A DNA stretch of 64,000 nucleotides from Montifringilla adamsi (Eukaryota; Chordata; Aves; Passeriformes; Passeridae), in NCBI GenBank assembly GCA_017590115.1, contig JAGGNK010011003.1, positions 5,099,899-5,163,898 on the forward strand, in the 5' to 3' direction. Positions 34,286 to 46,110 of the stretch are shown here, in pieces; position 1 is the stretch's first letter, and each line of letters opens with the position of its first letter. Under the pieces are notes generated by a model. It worked only from the letters and a program-made list of their open reading frames with translations. It did not search any database and had not been told where the DNA came from. A program made the translations under genes and the position numbers.

Positions 34286-37200
34286 ATGGCGGCGGCAGCG
34301 GCAGGCGGCGGCCCCGCGGGCCCTCAGGCGGCCGGCGCGGCTCCCGCCCCGGTACCGGGTCCCGGCGCGGTGCTCATCGGCGACCGGCTGTATTCGGGCG
34401 TGCTGATTACGCTGGAGAACTGCCTGCTGCCCGAGCACACGCTGCGCTTCACGCCGTCCATGAGCAGCGGCCTGGACCCCGACACCGAGACCGAGCTGCG
34501 CGTTACCGGCTGCGAGCTCATCCAGGCGGCCGGGATCCTGCTGCGGCTGCCGCAGGTGGGGCTGGGCGGGGAGGGGAGAGAGCCAGGACTCAGCTGGGCC
34601 CTTCTTTGTGCGGGCCTCGATGTCCCGGTTAGCGGGCGGGCAGGCCGCGGGGCCGCCCCGCGGTTACCGGCCGGGCAGGCCGCGGGGCCGCCCGGTGCCC
34701 GGGGGTCGTTCGGGGTCGTTCCGGGGCCGCTCCGGCCTCGCCCGGCCGCTGGCTGCCGGAAGCGGGTGATGTCAGCGCCTTCCTGCGCCGCCCCCGGGTG
34801 AGGATTGTGCAAAGGCGGATTTTCTTAAGGCTCTTTTAGAGCCGTGGTGACCTCGGGAAGGTTTTGGGTTCCCCGGAGAATTTAAAGGCCGAAGAGCCTC
34901 GTTGCTCTCTGAGCGTAAAACTTTCCAGGCAGCTTCTAGCTAGCGAGGCTTAGCATATTCAAATGTATGCAAATCATGACGCGATTAGATTGCTCCTCAC
35001 TTTCCTCGCCCAAAAAGCAAATATTTTTCTGCCGTACTTTCATAACTTTGATTTTTTTTGGTTTTTTAGATTTTTCTTGGTTTTTTTATTATTAATTTAA
35101 CAACTCAGAGCATATTTTCACGTTTTTTGCAAAAGGAATTTGGGGTTTTCTGCCTGTATTTGACTTGTATTTCAAGCGTTGATAACATTCTAGGCTATTT
35201 AATTACTTCAGCAATTCTAGTTTTCTTTAGATACCATTGAAATTTCTCCCACGTTTAGTTAATCTAGGTCTTAAATCTGTTAAAAATTCTCTTTGCAATT
35301 GGTACTTTTGTTCATGGCTGTTGTGATTATCTCTGGTTTTAGGTGGCTATGGCTACAGGACAGGTGTTATTCCAGCGTTTCTTTTATACCAAGTCTTTCG
35401 TGAAGCATTCCATGGAGGTAAGAAGGCATTACATGACATTTGTTGCCATGTTTATCTTCTGATCTCTCTTGGCAAGCTGTTGTCTGAGGTGTGATCAGTG
35501 TTAGGAGCTAGTCTGGAGTTTATAGTTGTAGAGAAATGTGATTTTACAAAGCCATTTAACAGTGATTTTTGTCAAATATTTGGTATTTTCTTGTTTTACT
35601 ACATTTTTCCCCCATCATTATCCATCCTTACACTGTTGTAGGAGCTCAGTTCCTGAACTGGAAATAAAATATAGAAAATATTCTGTTTTCTGCTTATTTT
35701 TCAGCATGTTTCCATGGCCTGTGTTCATCTGGCATCCAAAATCGAGGAAGCCCCCAGACGCATTCGGGACGTGATCAATGTGTTCCATCGCCTCAGACAC
35801 CTGAGGGAGAAAAAGTAAGCTGAGAATTCAGAAGAATCTGGATTATCTGTGTTGTGTTGGAATTATTAAACTTCACAGCAGCATCATTCCCTTTCTCATA
35901 AATCAAAAAATATTTTGAAGGGATCTCGTGAAGTGACCTGACCTGTTTTAATAAATACTTTTTTTTAAAGTTATAAATAATGATTTTTAAAAATTATTTT
36001 GAAACAACTCAGCCTGAGTTTCCTTAAGGTTTAAGATGATCATCTTGTGAGTTTGACCTTGTCTTGCAGAAAACCTGTGCCTCTAATACTGGATCAAGAA
36101 TATGTGAACTTGAAGAATCAAATAATTAAGGCAGAAAGAAGAGTGTTGAAGGAGTTGGGATTTTGTGTTCACGTGAAGCACCCTCATAAGGTTTGTACTT
36201 TCTAAGTTCACTACATAACCAACGTTTCATGTTCTGTAAAGCTTTGAGGAGGCTGCCTGGACTGCACACGATGATCAGTGAACTCAGTGAGATTAGTTTC
36301 TTACCATCCTGATGTTTTCTTTCTCATTTAAGAGACTCTTACTAATTGCTCTCGTATCACTGCTGAGTGACGGCGAGGTGGATGCAGGTGCTCAGTATTC
36401 CTGGAAGGCAGATTGGATCAGTAGGTAGCTTTGGTGGTAGAAAAAAAATCACCTCAACTTAGATTCCTCCCAAGCAGGGAGGAATTTGGAGGCCTGGGGT
36501 TGTTGTGGTCACTCCTGCTGGGAGCGTGCTGAGGTATTAAAGGTCTGTGGGCCAGTTTGGAGTGTGTTAAAACCACGCTCAGGCTTGGCTAGAACTGAGG
36601 CAAGGCTCAATATAAAAGTAACAAGTGTCAGAGTGGATGATGCTTGAAAGATACAATTGCCTCAAATGTTGAAATTGTGCCTTAACTGGTAAAAGAACTT
36701 GTATTTTTGTGCCAGCACAATTTGGGATCTTGTGTTTTCTCCTTTAAAAACCCTCCTGTTCAGAGCTGCCTTTTTGAGTTTCTTGACATTCGGAATTTCC
36801 TTTTGTCACCCGCCCCAGGGGGGCAGCTGTAGTTTGTTAATGGGGTGAATTCTGCCATTATTCTTCCCCTTTGCAGCCTTGTTTTCCTTCCAAACTTGAG
36901 GAAAAACCCTCGGAGCTGAACAAACCGTGGCACAGTGTTAGCTCTGTTCTCTGCAAGCACTGCCAACTTCCCTCACTGCTGATTGCACTCAGCAGCTTTT
37001 TCTCCCCAGGCTGCAGCTAAAAAAGGATTTGTGAGGTTTGTAGGAGAACAAAATCCATCCACAAAAATCCCTAAATGAAAATCCATCCACAAAAATCCCT
37101 AAATGAAAATCCATCCACAAAAATCCCTAAATCAAACCCAGGTGGAGACAAGGCCTGGCCGAGTAGCAGGACAGAAGGTCAGATAAACACTGGGGATGGT

Positions 37201-40200
37201 GCAAACACTTCATGTGGAGTGTTTTAGGCCTTGAAAGAGGATCACAGATGCCTGATGGATGGATGTCCCTCTGAAATAAGCAGGTGGCTCTCCAGATGCT
37301 TGTTAATAACTCAATGACCCATATCTTCCAGATAATCGTTATGTACCTTCAGGTATTAGAATGTGAACGTAACCAACACCTGGTCCAGACCTCATGGTAA
37401 GTTGATTTTCTTTGTTCTAAGAGACCAGAAGGGGCAGTAGCAGAAATATGTCACTTGAGGCACTGGGCAGCATTGCTCAGCAGTGCTTGGGGCCACCCCA
37501 GACAGCTCCACTGTCCTTGGTGTGCCCCAAACTCCTTCCCAAATGTTGAGCGGCCTCTTAAGTTGGAGGCAGTGTTTTAATGGTAAGGTAGCTTTCCACC
37601 CTGACTTCTCACTTCCCTCCTCTCTGCTCTCACTTTCCAGCTGAAGGGAAAAGGTTTGGGGGGGTTTAGAGTTGTTCCCTTGGGGTCTTCTTCAAGGAAA
37701 ACTTGGGGGTGATTCAAGTCTGTTGCCAGGGCCTGAGTTTGATTTCAGGTGTATCTAAACCTCAGCACAGATAAATTTCTTTTATCTATGTGGAAATGCA
37801 AGATGTCAGCTTCTAAGACTGGATAGATGGATAGCCTGGATTCATATTTGCCAAGAAATGTTCTCTGCCTTATTGCTCTCATTTAATAAATATTTGCTCG
37901 GGGGTGGGAAGCTTCTGTAAAATTTCACATCTTAAACTTTACCAAACAATGCTTTTTATAAACCACAATGCTTTTTTAACCATACCAATGGTCTTAAAAA
38001 AAAAAATAAAAAAACCAAAAAACAAACCACCTTTAGTGAATCCAAAGACCATATTTCTGCTGACTGAACTGTCTGGTACTGTGAGCTGTGTGTAGAGAAC
38101 CAGTTTTGACTTTTCTTTTCTGTACTCTTTTGATCAAAGGGTAGCCTCTGAGGGTAAGTGACTAAGACTTCTCCTCTGCTGCCCATGGTGCAGGGATAGC
38201 TGCCGTCTTCAGTCAACCCAAAGCTCTCCAAAGAGAAGGCTGGCTCTAGACAGGTGGTATATACATGATAGTAGAGTAACTGGCCAACTGCTTCTTGTGC
38301 TTATATTTTTATTTTTTTTTTTTTTACTCTGCATTTTTTCATTGTTTGTATATTTGATAACCTGAGCGTTGAATTTCTGAGATTTTATTTTCTAATGTTC
38401 TATTTCTCTTAACTGTCATAATGTGGTGTGTTTCTTATAGGATAAAGTGAATGAAGGTGGGGTTTAAATCTTTAAAAGGGATGAGTTAACAACAACAACA
38501 ACAAAAAAAAAGAATAGTTTGAAAGCTACAATTACCTCAAATGTTTAAGTGAAAAAACTAGTACGTGTGTGAAGCTTGGAGACAAAATGTGATATTTAGA
38601 GACACTTCCCAGAAGCATTGCATGGAGCAGTGGAATGGGAGTTCTGGACTGCCGGGAATCTGCTGCTTATGGAAGGAAGGGAGGGGCAGGGAGGGAATTA
38701 CCCCAGCTGGGAAAGGGGTCAGAGGTTACAATAACACATCTGTGTGCTGTGTTTGGTGCTTCCAGTACCCAAAAACTGGTGGGTATCCAGTATCCTTGGT
38801 TTTTGAAATGTGCATTTTTACAACATTACCTTTTTCTTAAGCTATTGTGACAAGGATTCATTTCCTCCTGTGTCTGACTGAGCCCACAGGGAAGAGGTGC
38901 AAGAGGCCAGACTTGGAAGCTGGCGTGGTTCTCAATTTGGCAAATCAGAAAAAAAAAACCTTTGTAGCTTCCAGATGTTCAAAGTCAGCCTTTCCTTTAT
39001 CACTCCTTTGGCCAAAAGGTTTGTGCTCTCTTTGTAGAGGGACACAACAGCAGGTTTAGAAGTTCCTTTCTCCCAGAAAGATGAGCTGATGGTCAATGTT
39101 GCTTTTTTTGGGGCAGCAGTTGCTGTTTGTGTAAACAAGAGCTGGGGCAGGTGGGAGTTGGAAACTCCTGGGATTCCAATCCCTCCTCTCTGTCCTTGGA
39201 AACCTTGCAGGTGCCTGGCCTGTGGTCTCTGCTTTGGATGTCTTGGGGGTCAGTGAATCCTTGTATACTGGGTACCCACATGGTTAATTATTACCTTATT
39301 AAGGACTTCTATTATGTCTGGTTTTAGTTTTTCTCATCTGATATTTTATTGACATATGTGCTCTCAAGTCTAGATCTTCTAAAGCACATCAGCTGACAGA
39401 TTCACAGGAATTTACTTTGTGTATTTAAGATTTAACAACATAATGCTTCATTGTACTGACTGGAATATGTGCAATATTTTACAGTTTTCTCATTCTGTGA
39501 ATATTCATTTTAAGCAACCTTACTGAAATGGGACAATTTGGAAACCTTATTTCATGTGCCAAAGAGGAGATCTGCCTGAATACTGACTGTTCTCCTGAAC
39601 TGATGTTCCCAAACACCCTGATTTCTCCTATGGCTGACTTTTTGCATCAAAAAGAATTCTGTTCTGGATGGAAATGGACCCTTAAACCCCACTGGAAGCT
39701 GACCTGTGCTGAAGAGGACTGCATTTCATGGGAGAACTGCTCCAGGAGCTGCAGCTTTTGCCAGACACCTGGTTCTGCCCTATTGCAGGGGGACATGTGA
39801 ACCTAAAATTCTATAACTTGAGTATTTCTGAGCACACTGTATGTTGTCTTGGTGAAAAGAACTTGTTTATTGCATGAGAGCAGGCCAGTAGAGATCCAGC
39901 AGCAAAAGTGAAGTTAAAATTGGTTCTCTTCTCACCACTGAATTTTCAGCAGTCAGACTTTGTTTCTGTCACACGTCCCTCCCCTTGAGGGATTTAATTT
40001 AGTTACCTCTTTTATTTTTCTTTTAGTAAAATCATTCAGCTTCTCTTTAGATTTACAGGAATATAATGTTGAAGTCTAGTAACTGAATGCAGAAAGAAAT
40101 AGCCCTTGTAGAAGTAAAACCAAATCAAAAACCCAAAAAAAGAACCCCAAAGAGCTTTGCAGTGCCTTGCAACGTCCTGCTCTCCTGTTTTTCAGGAACT

Positions 40201-43200
40201 ACATGAACGACAGCCTGAGAACAGACGTCTTTGTGAGGTTCCAGCCAGAAAGTATTGCCTGTGCCTGCATTTACCTGGCAGCCAGGACACTGGAGGTGAG
40301 CCACACTGCCATGGATTTGGGGTTTTTTCAAGCCCTTTTAACAGGAGGAGAAATCTGAGCTTTGTCTCTGTCTCCCTTTCAGATCCCACTTCCAAATCGC
40401 CCACATTGGTTTTTACTGTTTGGAGCAACCGAGGAAGAAATTCAAGAAATCTGTTTAAAAATCTTGCAGCTCTACACAAGGAAAAAGGTTTGGTTCTTTT
40501 TTTATGTTGGGAGCTCTCAGTGAAGGCTGCGGCTCAGAGCAGGAGTTGGAAAATTTGAGCCTTTTTGAAACCACAACTGCAAGCCTGGAAGTGAACAAAG
40601 AGCAGCCACTGTCTGGGACTCCTTGGATTTTCATTCCCCTCCCTGGGAGTGGGTAGCCAGGAAATTCAGCTCTCACAAGTGCTCCTGTGTTCACAGGTGG
40701 ATTTATCTGATCTGGAAAGTAAAATAGAAAAGAAGAAGTTGGCTATTGAAGAGGCAAAAGCACAAGCTAAAGGTCTGGTACCTGAGGGAGTTCCAAGCTT
40801 GGATAACACATCGGGATTTTCCCCTATCCCAAAAAATGGTAAATAACTTTTTCACATCTTTGATGGATATTTACCCTTTTGGGGAAGCATTTGCAAAGTG
40901 TGGTTTAGAGTTTGTTGGGGATTTTTTTAAGATGGCTTCTAGCACTACTCAACTGGCAGGGTTTGAATAGCATTGTAACTTTGTGATTTCTTGAGTCAGA
41001 TAAAAGCTAAAATCAAATTAGTCTGAAATTAAGACTAGTTTAAACCCATATAGGCCAGGGAGTTGCTTTTATGTGGATTTGGTAATAAAGTCAAATCCTT
41101 GCCACTGGCATGTTGTGCTGAAGCAGTAGTGAAGCAGAGGTGCTCTGGCAGGGGTAACATTTTGAGATGTTGGGTGAGGAATTTGTTGGTTAAAGTTTCC
41201 AGTCTGGTGCAGTCTCACCTAGAAGACAACATTGATCTTCTTCCCCAGTTTGCCTTTCAAACAATGCTGAATAATGGGCAAGGAAAGGAGGTGGTTTTCT
41301 GCCCTTTTTTTTGCAGTTACTTCAGTATTTGGCAGAAATGTTTCAGATGAATTTCTGCCTGCTGTGAACTTGTTCAGATCTGTGTTTGCACACACTTGGG
41401 GTGAGAGGAGCCTCAAATCCTTTCAGGTACTTTCCAAAGAGGTAACAAAGGTTTCTTCTTGCAGAGTCTCCAAAAGAGGTTAAAGGAAATAAACCTTCAC
41501 CCCTACCTGTGCAGGCCATGAAGAATGCTAAAAGGAAAACAGAGGGAGCCAAGAGAACCAGCTCCAACAGCCCAGTAAATGGGTAAGGTTTTACCAGGAA
41601 GCAGCTGATTTTCTCTCATGAGGGATGAAAACAAAATAACTGAGTGTTCTTTGTCTCTGGCAGTGTCCAGAAAGGAAGAGAGAGCAGGAGTCGAAGTGGA
41701 AGCAGAGATCAGAGTTACTCAAGGTCACCATCGAGGTCTGCATCCCCTAAGCACAGGTAGGGTGAGCTCCCGGTCCCTCCCAGTCTCTTCCCAGTGCCAG
41801 CTTTGATGGTTCCTCACCAGGAGGCTGAGGGCACCCGGCAGTGTGAGCTGCTCCTTGAACTCCTGACGGAGTCCAGCTTGGGTGGTTACAGTATTGCTGT
41901 AGCTGGAGTTCCTGGAAATCAGTGTTTTTATTGTAGCCAGATGGAAGTGTAGGACACCAGATGAGTTCTCATGGGAGAACAGCAAAATGCAGGAGGGCAT
42001 TCTTAAAATGCAAAATGCAGGAGGGAAGTCTTAAAATTCAAAATACAGCAGGAAGGTCTTAACATTCAAAATGCAGAAGGGTGGTCTTAAAATTGAAAAT
42101 GCTGAAGGGCGGTCTTAAAATTCCAAGTACAGAAGAACATTCTTAAAATTCCAAATACAGAAGAACGTTCTTAAAATTCCAAATACAGAAGGACATTCTT
42201 AAAATTCAAAATACAGCAGGATGTTCTTCAAATTCAAGGAAACAGCAAAATATGGAAGGATGTTCCTCAAATTCAAAATGAGGAAGAATGTTCTTCAAAT
42301 GCAGAATGAGGAAGGACCTTCTTCAAATTCAAAATGAGGAAGTAAGGTCTTAAAATCCAAAAAAGCAGCAAAATCCAGAATTAAGTTCTTCAAATACAAG
42401 GAGACAGCAAAATATGGAATGGAAGGACCTTCTTCAAATTCAAAATATGGAAGGACCTTCTTCAAATTCAAGATACGGAAGGACCTTCTTCAAATTCAAA
42501 ACGAGGAAGTAAGGTCTTAAAATCCAATAAAGCAGCAAAATCCAGAATGAAGTTCTTCAAATACAAGGAGACTGCAAAATACGGAAGGACCTTCTTCAAA
42601 TTCAGAATGAGGAAGGACCTTCTTCAAATTCAAAATACGGAAGGACCTTCAAATTCAAAATACGGAAGGACCTTCAAATTCAAAATACGGAAGGACCTTC
42701 TTCAAATTCAAAATACGGAAGGACCTTCTTCAAATTCAAAATATGGAAGGACCTTCTTCAAATTCAAAATACGGAAGGACCTTCTTCAAATTCAAAATAT
42801 GGAAGGACCTTCTTCAAATTCAAAATGAGGAAGTAAGGTCTTAAAATCCAAGAAAGCATCAAAATCCAGAATGAGGTTCTTCAAACTCAAGAAAACCATG
42901 TTTGCTCTGTTTTTTCCCGCAGGAAGAGCGAGAGCTACTCCACGTCCAGCGGCTCCAAGTCGCAGAGCCGCTCGCGGAGCCGCAGCGATTCCCCTCCGAG
43001 GCAGTTCAACCACGGCTCTGCCTACAAGGGCTCCAAGGCGCGCGGCTACAAGAAATCCAAGGACTACAAATACTCGGCGGCTCACAAGGCGCGCAAGTCG
43101 CGCTCGCGCAGCTCGTCCCGCTCGCGCAGCCGCTCCCGCGAGCGCTCCGAGCACTCGGGAAAGTACAAGAAGAAGAGCCACTACTACCGCAACCACCGGC

Positions 43201-43292
43201 ACGAGCGCGCCCGCTCCTACGAGCGCGCCGGGCACCGCTACGAGAGGGAGAGAGAGAGAGAGCACCCCGGGCACAGCCGGCACCGCCGGTGA
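34286..43292 (+). CDS. CCNL2: CCNL2, cyclin L2
   Basis: This is a nuclear-speckle cyclin that partners CDK11 and CDK12-type kinases and regulates transcription and pre-mRNA splicing. Eleven coding exons: 34286-34555, 35343-35417, 35705-35814, 36070-36190, 37332-37396, 40196-40295, 40383-40487, 40697-40838, 41465-41582, 41664-41756, 42923-43292. All have GT/AG ends and consistent phases, giving 522 aa (human 520). An Ala/Gly/Pro-rich N-terminus is followed by two cyclin boxes (about 88-192 and 203-285; [20 protein letters not shown] and [19 protein letters not shown] are diagnostic). The C-terminal RS domain covers about 370-522 and ends HPGHSRHRR. The neighbour MRPL20 supports L2 over L1. The last exon is far GC-richer than the others. 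Intron 10 contains a 900 bp minisatellite. Confidence 0.97.
36333..36428 (+). other. Candidate alternative exon of CCNL2 (short isoform)
   Basis: A good acceptor (TTTCTTTCTCATTTAAG) precedes position 36333. Read in the phase left by exon 4, the frame stays open for 31 codons and stops at TAG 36426-36428, which would give a 223 aa cyclin L with one cyclin box. Possible donors are CAG|GTGCTC (after 36387) and GTAG|GTAGCT (after 36424). Mammalian cyclin L genes are known to make short isoforms of similar size. This is inference from signals alone. Confidence 0.4.
37060..37135. repeat. 28 bp repeat, three units
   Basis: AAAATCCATCCACAAAAATC then CCTAAATG occurs three times in CCNL2 intron 4. Confidence 0.92.
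37397..40195 (+). other. CCNL2 intron 5 (2.8 kb)
   Basis: This is the longest CCNL2 intron. It contains two AATAAA motifs, one of them near 37885, and a splice-acceptor-like TTTCTTATAG at 38435-38441, but no convincing exon. It is mostly unique sequence with few repeats, unlike the rest of the window, which may point to retained regulatory elements. Confidence 0.45.
42000..42895. repeat. 28 bp minisatellite in CCNL2 intron 10
   Basis: Units CGGAAGGACCTTCTTCAAAT then TCAAAATA occur, very regular from 42570 to 42815 and degenerate from 42000 (there 'gtcttaaaattcaaaatac'). The core GAAGGACCTTCTTC is a near-palindrome. The array ends about 30 bp before the last exon's acceptor. Confidence 0.94.
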
Positions 43293-44275
43293 GCCCAGGG
43301 CTGCTCTGGGGGCTCCTGCTGGGGCTGCTCCTGGGGGGAGCTCCCGAGGGGGTTCCTGCTGGGGCTGCTCCTGAGGGGGCTTCTCCTGGGGGGAGCCCTT
43401 CCTTGGCTGATTCCCGAGGGGGTTCCTGCTGGGGCTTCTCCTGGGGGGAGCTCTTCCTGGGCTGATTCCTGAGGGGGTTCCGGCTGGTGAGCCCCAGGGC
43501 TGCTCTGGGGGCTCCTGCTGGGGCTGCTCATGAGGGGGCTCCTGCTGGGGCTGTTCCTGGGGGGAGCTCTTCCTGGGCTGATTCCTGAGGGGGTTCCGGC
43601 TGGTGAGCCCCAGGGCTGCTCTGGGGGCTCCTGCTGGGGCTGCTCCTGGGGGGAGCCCTTCCTGGGCTGATTTCCAAGGGGGTTCCTGCTGGGGCTGCTC
43701 CCCGAGGGGGTCCTGCTGGTGAGTCCTCGGGCTGCTCTGGGGGGTTCCTGCTGGGGCTGCTTCCCAAGGGAATTCCTTCTGGTGAGCCCTTCAGGGCTGC
43801 TTCCCGAGGGGATTCCTGCTGGGACTGCTTGCCAAGGGGATTCCTGCTGGTGAGTCCTTCCTGGGCTGCTCCTGGCAGGATTCTTGCTGGTGAGCCCTGC
43901 TGGGGCTGCTTCTTGGGGGGATTCCTGCTGGTGAGCCCTGCCTGGGTTGCTCCTGGGGGAATTCCTGCTCAGGGCTGCTTCCCAAAGGAATTCCTGCTGG
44001 TGAGCCCACCAGGCTGCTTCCTGGTGAGCCAGGGCTGCTTCCTAGAATTCCCAGAGGGAATTCCCTCTGGTGAGCTGGAGTGCTTCTTGAGGGAATTCTC
44101 TCTGGCACCCCAGGCACAGAGCTGGGGGCTGCTTCCCCAGGGAATGCCCACCTGGGCTGCTTCCTGAGGGATTTCCATCTAGCAGCTGGGCACAGTTGGT
44201 GAGATGGGGCTGCTTCCCTTGGGAATTCCCTCTGGCACCACTGGTGAGCCAGGGCTGCTTCCCTCTGCCAGCAGA
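43293..44275. repeat. About 35-60 bp minisatellite starting at the CCNL2 stop codon
   Basis: Units of GGGGCTGCTCCTGGGGGGAG, GGGGGTTCCTGCT and (C/T)CTGCTGGTGAGC type occur. They diverge along the array into GGGAATTCC(T/C)(T/G)CTGGTGAGC. Many copies contain GGTGAGC, a donor-like motif. Confidence 0.93.
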
Positions 44276-45170
44276 GCTCCTTCCCCGTGGCTTGTGCAGG
44301 GTTAATCTGGCTAGTGAACCAGCCCTGGCTTGAGCCAGCAGTTTGTGCTCATCCCTGAATCCAAAGGAAATACTGACAGGGTGGGCAGTGATGCCAGGAG
44401 TGCCCTGTGCTGGGCTGTCACTGTCACCTCCCACTGGAGCTCCTGTCCTGCTCCTCAGGATTCCCACCCCCAGTGCAGTGTTGGGAATTCCAGCCCTGCA
44501 GGCAGCAGCTCCGTGACCCATCCTTGGAATGCTGTGCCCAGCAGTTCTTCCCCGTGGAACTGGAAAGCTCCTCAGCCCCCCAGGAGTGGTTTGGTGCTAA
44601 CAATGCCCTCTTTTCATGCTGGCTCGGTGATGTTGTACAGGTGGGAGGTGACTTTTTTTAGACCTGTTGCCTATATTAGGTTCTCTGTGTATATATATTT
44701 TGCAGTGTTACAGTACAGTATGGGAAAAATGGCCTTCCTAGCCTTTACACTTTACCCACAATGTAAATAAGCATTTGTTTAATACAGGTGAAGATATATA
44801 CAGAAAATTCAAAACTTGAATTCTATCCAAAAAAAAAAAAATACTTGTGTAGAAAATTCTGATAAATGTGAAAGTATTTAGCTCTGTGCATTGAGAGTAG
44901 TATATTTTTATCTGTGCAATGCTGTGTGCAGGCCACCAGCTCAGAAGACATTTCCTATATATCCATTTGAAGTGGTTGAAAATTCTTTACTCAGGATCTT
45001 TGACACTCTGAAGAATTCGTAGTTTGTCAGTCTGCATGCTTGATGAACAGAGCATTTAAAAGCCAATTAGCAGAGCCCCACAGCCCAGTAGTATCAGTTC
45101 TAGTGGTATATCTGAGCTGTTACTCTCATGCTCCCTAATTTCATTAAAGTATTTGATTTTCTATTACATT
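43293..45170 (+). other. CCNL2 3'UTR
   Basis: The first kilobase is a minisatellite (see next entry). From about 44620 the sequence is AT-rich and unique ('tatattaggttctctgtg', 'tttgtttaatacaggtg'), as in a conserved 3'UTR. An ATTAAA at 45143-45148 is the likely polyadenylation signal. Confidence 0.65.
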
Positions 45171-45530
45171 CACTTGAGTTTCTTATGAGCTACACCACTT
45201 GTGCCTACTCATAAGGAAAGAAATTGGTGCAAAATGAAGAGATTTTTAAACTGTAGTAGTTTCAAGACTTGGAATTCAATCCCCATTTCTTTAAAGGCAA
45301 GAATTTTGGGCACCAAACATAAAAATCCCCCAATCCACAAAGATTTGAGGTGGAAAGTGTGTTTTCTGTGACTTGAGGAGCAGCTGGCAGGTCCCATCTG
45401 AGTTTCCTGAGCTGTGTTTGCTCTGGGCCTCCTCACCTGGACAAGGAGGAAGAGCTGGGCTTGATTTCTGGAGCTTGCACAGCTGGGCCTGGGGAGAATC
45501 CCATCCCGTGGGCTTTGTGCCACTTCTTGG
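45171..45530. other. Intergenic after CCNL2
   Basis: Unique sequence; no gene is seen. Confidence 0.4.
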
Positions 45531-46110
45531 GGGCTGGAAATATTGGGGTGGCTCAACATCTCTGCTGGATTTGCTGGGATATTGGGGGCTGAACATGTGT
45601 AGGGGGTTTGATGGGACATTTAGGGGTGAAAGTGTTGGGGTGGCTGATCATCTCTGGTGGTTTTATTGGGACAGTGGGGGCTGAACATGTGTAGGGGGTT
45701 TGCTGGGACATTTAGGGATGAAAATGTTGGGGTGGCTGAACATCTCCGGTGGTTTTACTGGGACATTGGGAGGTGAAGGTTTTGGGGTGACAACATCTGT
45801 GGTGGGTTTACTGGGACGCTGGGGGCTGAACATCTGTGCTGAGTTTGCTGAGACATTGAGGAGTGAAAATGTTGGGGTGGCTGAACATCTCTGCTGGGTT
45901 TGCTGGGACAGTGGGGACTAAACATCTCCTGGGTTTGCTGGGACACTGAGGGATGGCAGTTTTGGGGTGGCTGAACATCTCTGCTGGGTCTGCTGGGACA
46001 TCGGGGGCTGAACATCTGTAGGGGGTTTGCTGGGACATTTAGGGGTGACAGTTTTGGGGTGGCTGAATGTCTGTGGTGGTTTTGCTGGGACATTGAGGAG
46101 TCAGTGCTGC
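45531..46110. repeat. About 60 bp minisatellite (TTTGCTGGGACATTGGGGGC)
   Basis: Around ten units occur, each with 'gttttggggtggctgaacat', 'ctctgctgggtttgctggga' and a short variable part. Confidence 0.93.

Noticed and set aside
38435..38470. A poison exon in CCNL2 intron 5 after TTTCTTATAG
   Set aside because: It gives a stop after two codons from exon 5, but no matching donor or other support is visible. It is weaker than the candidate at 36333.
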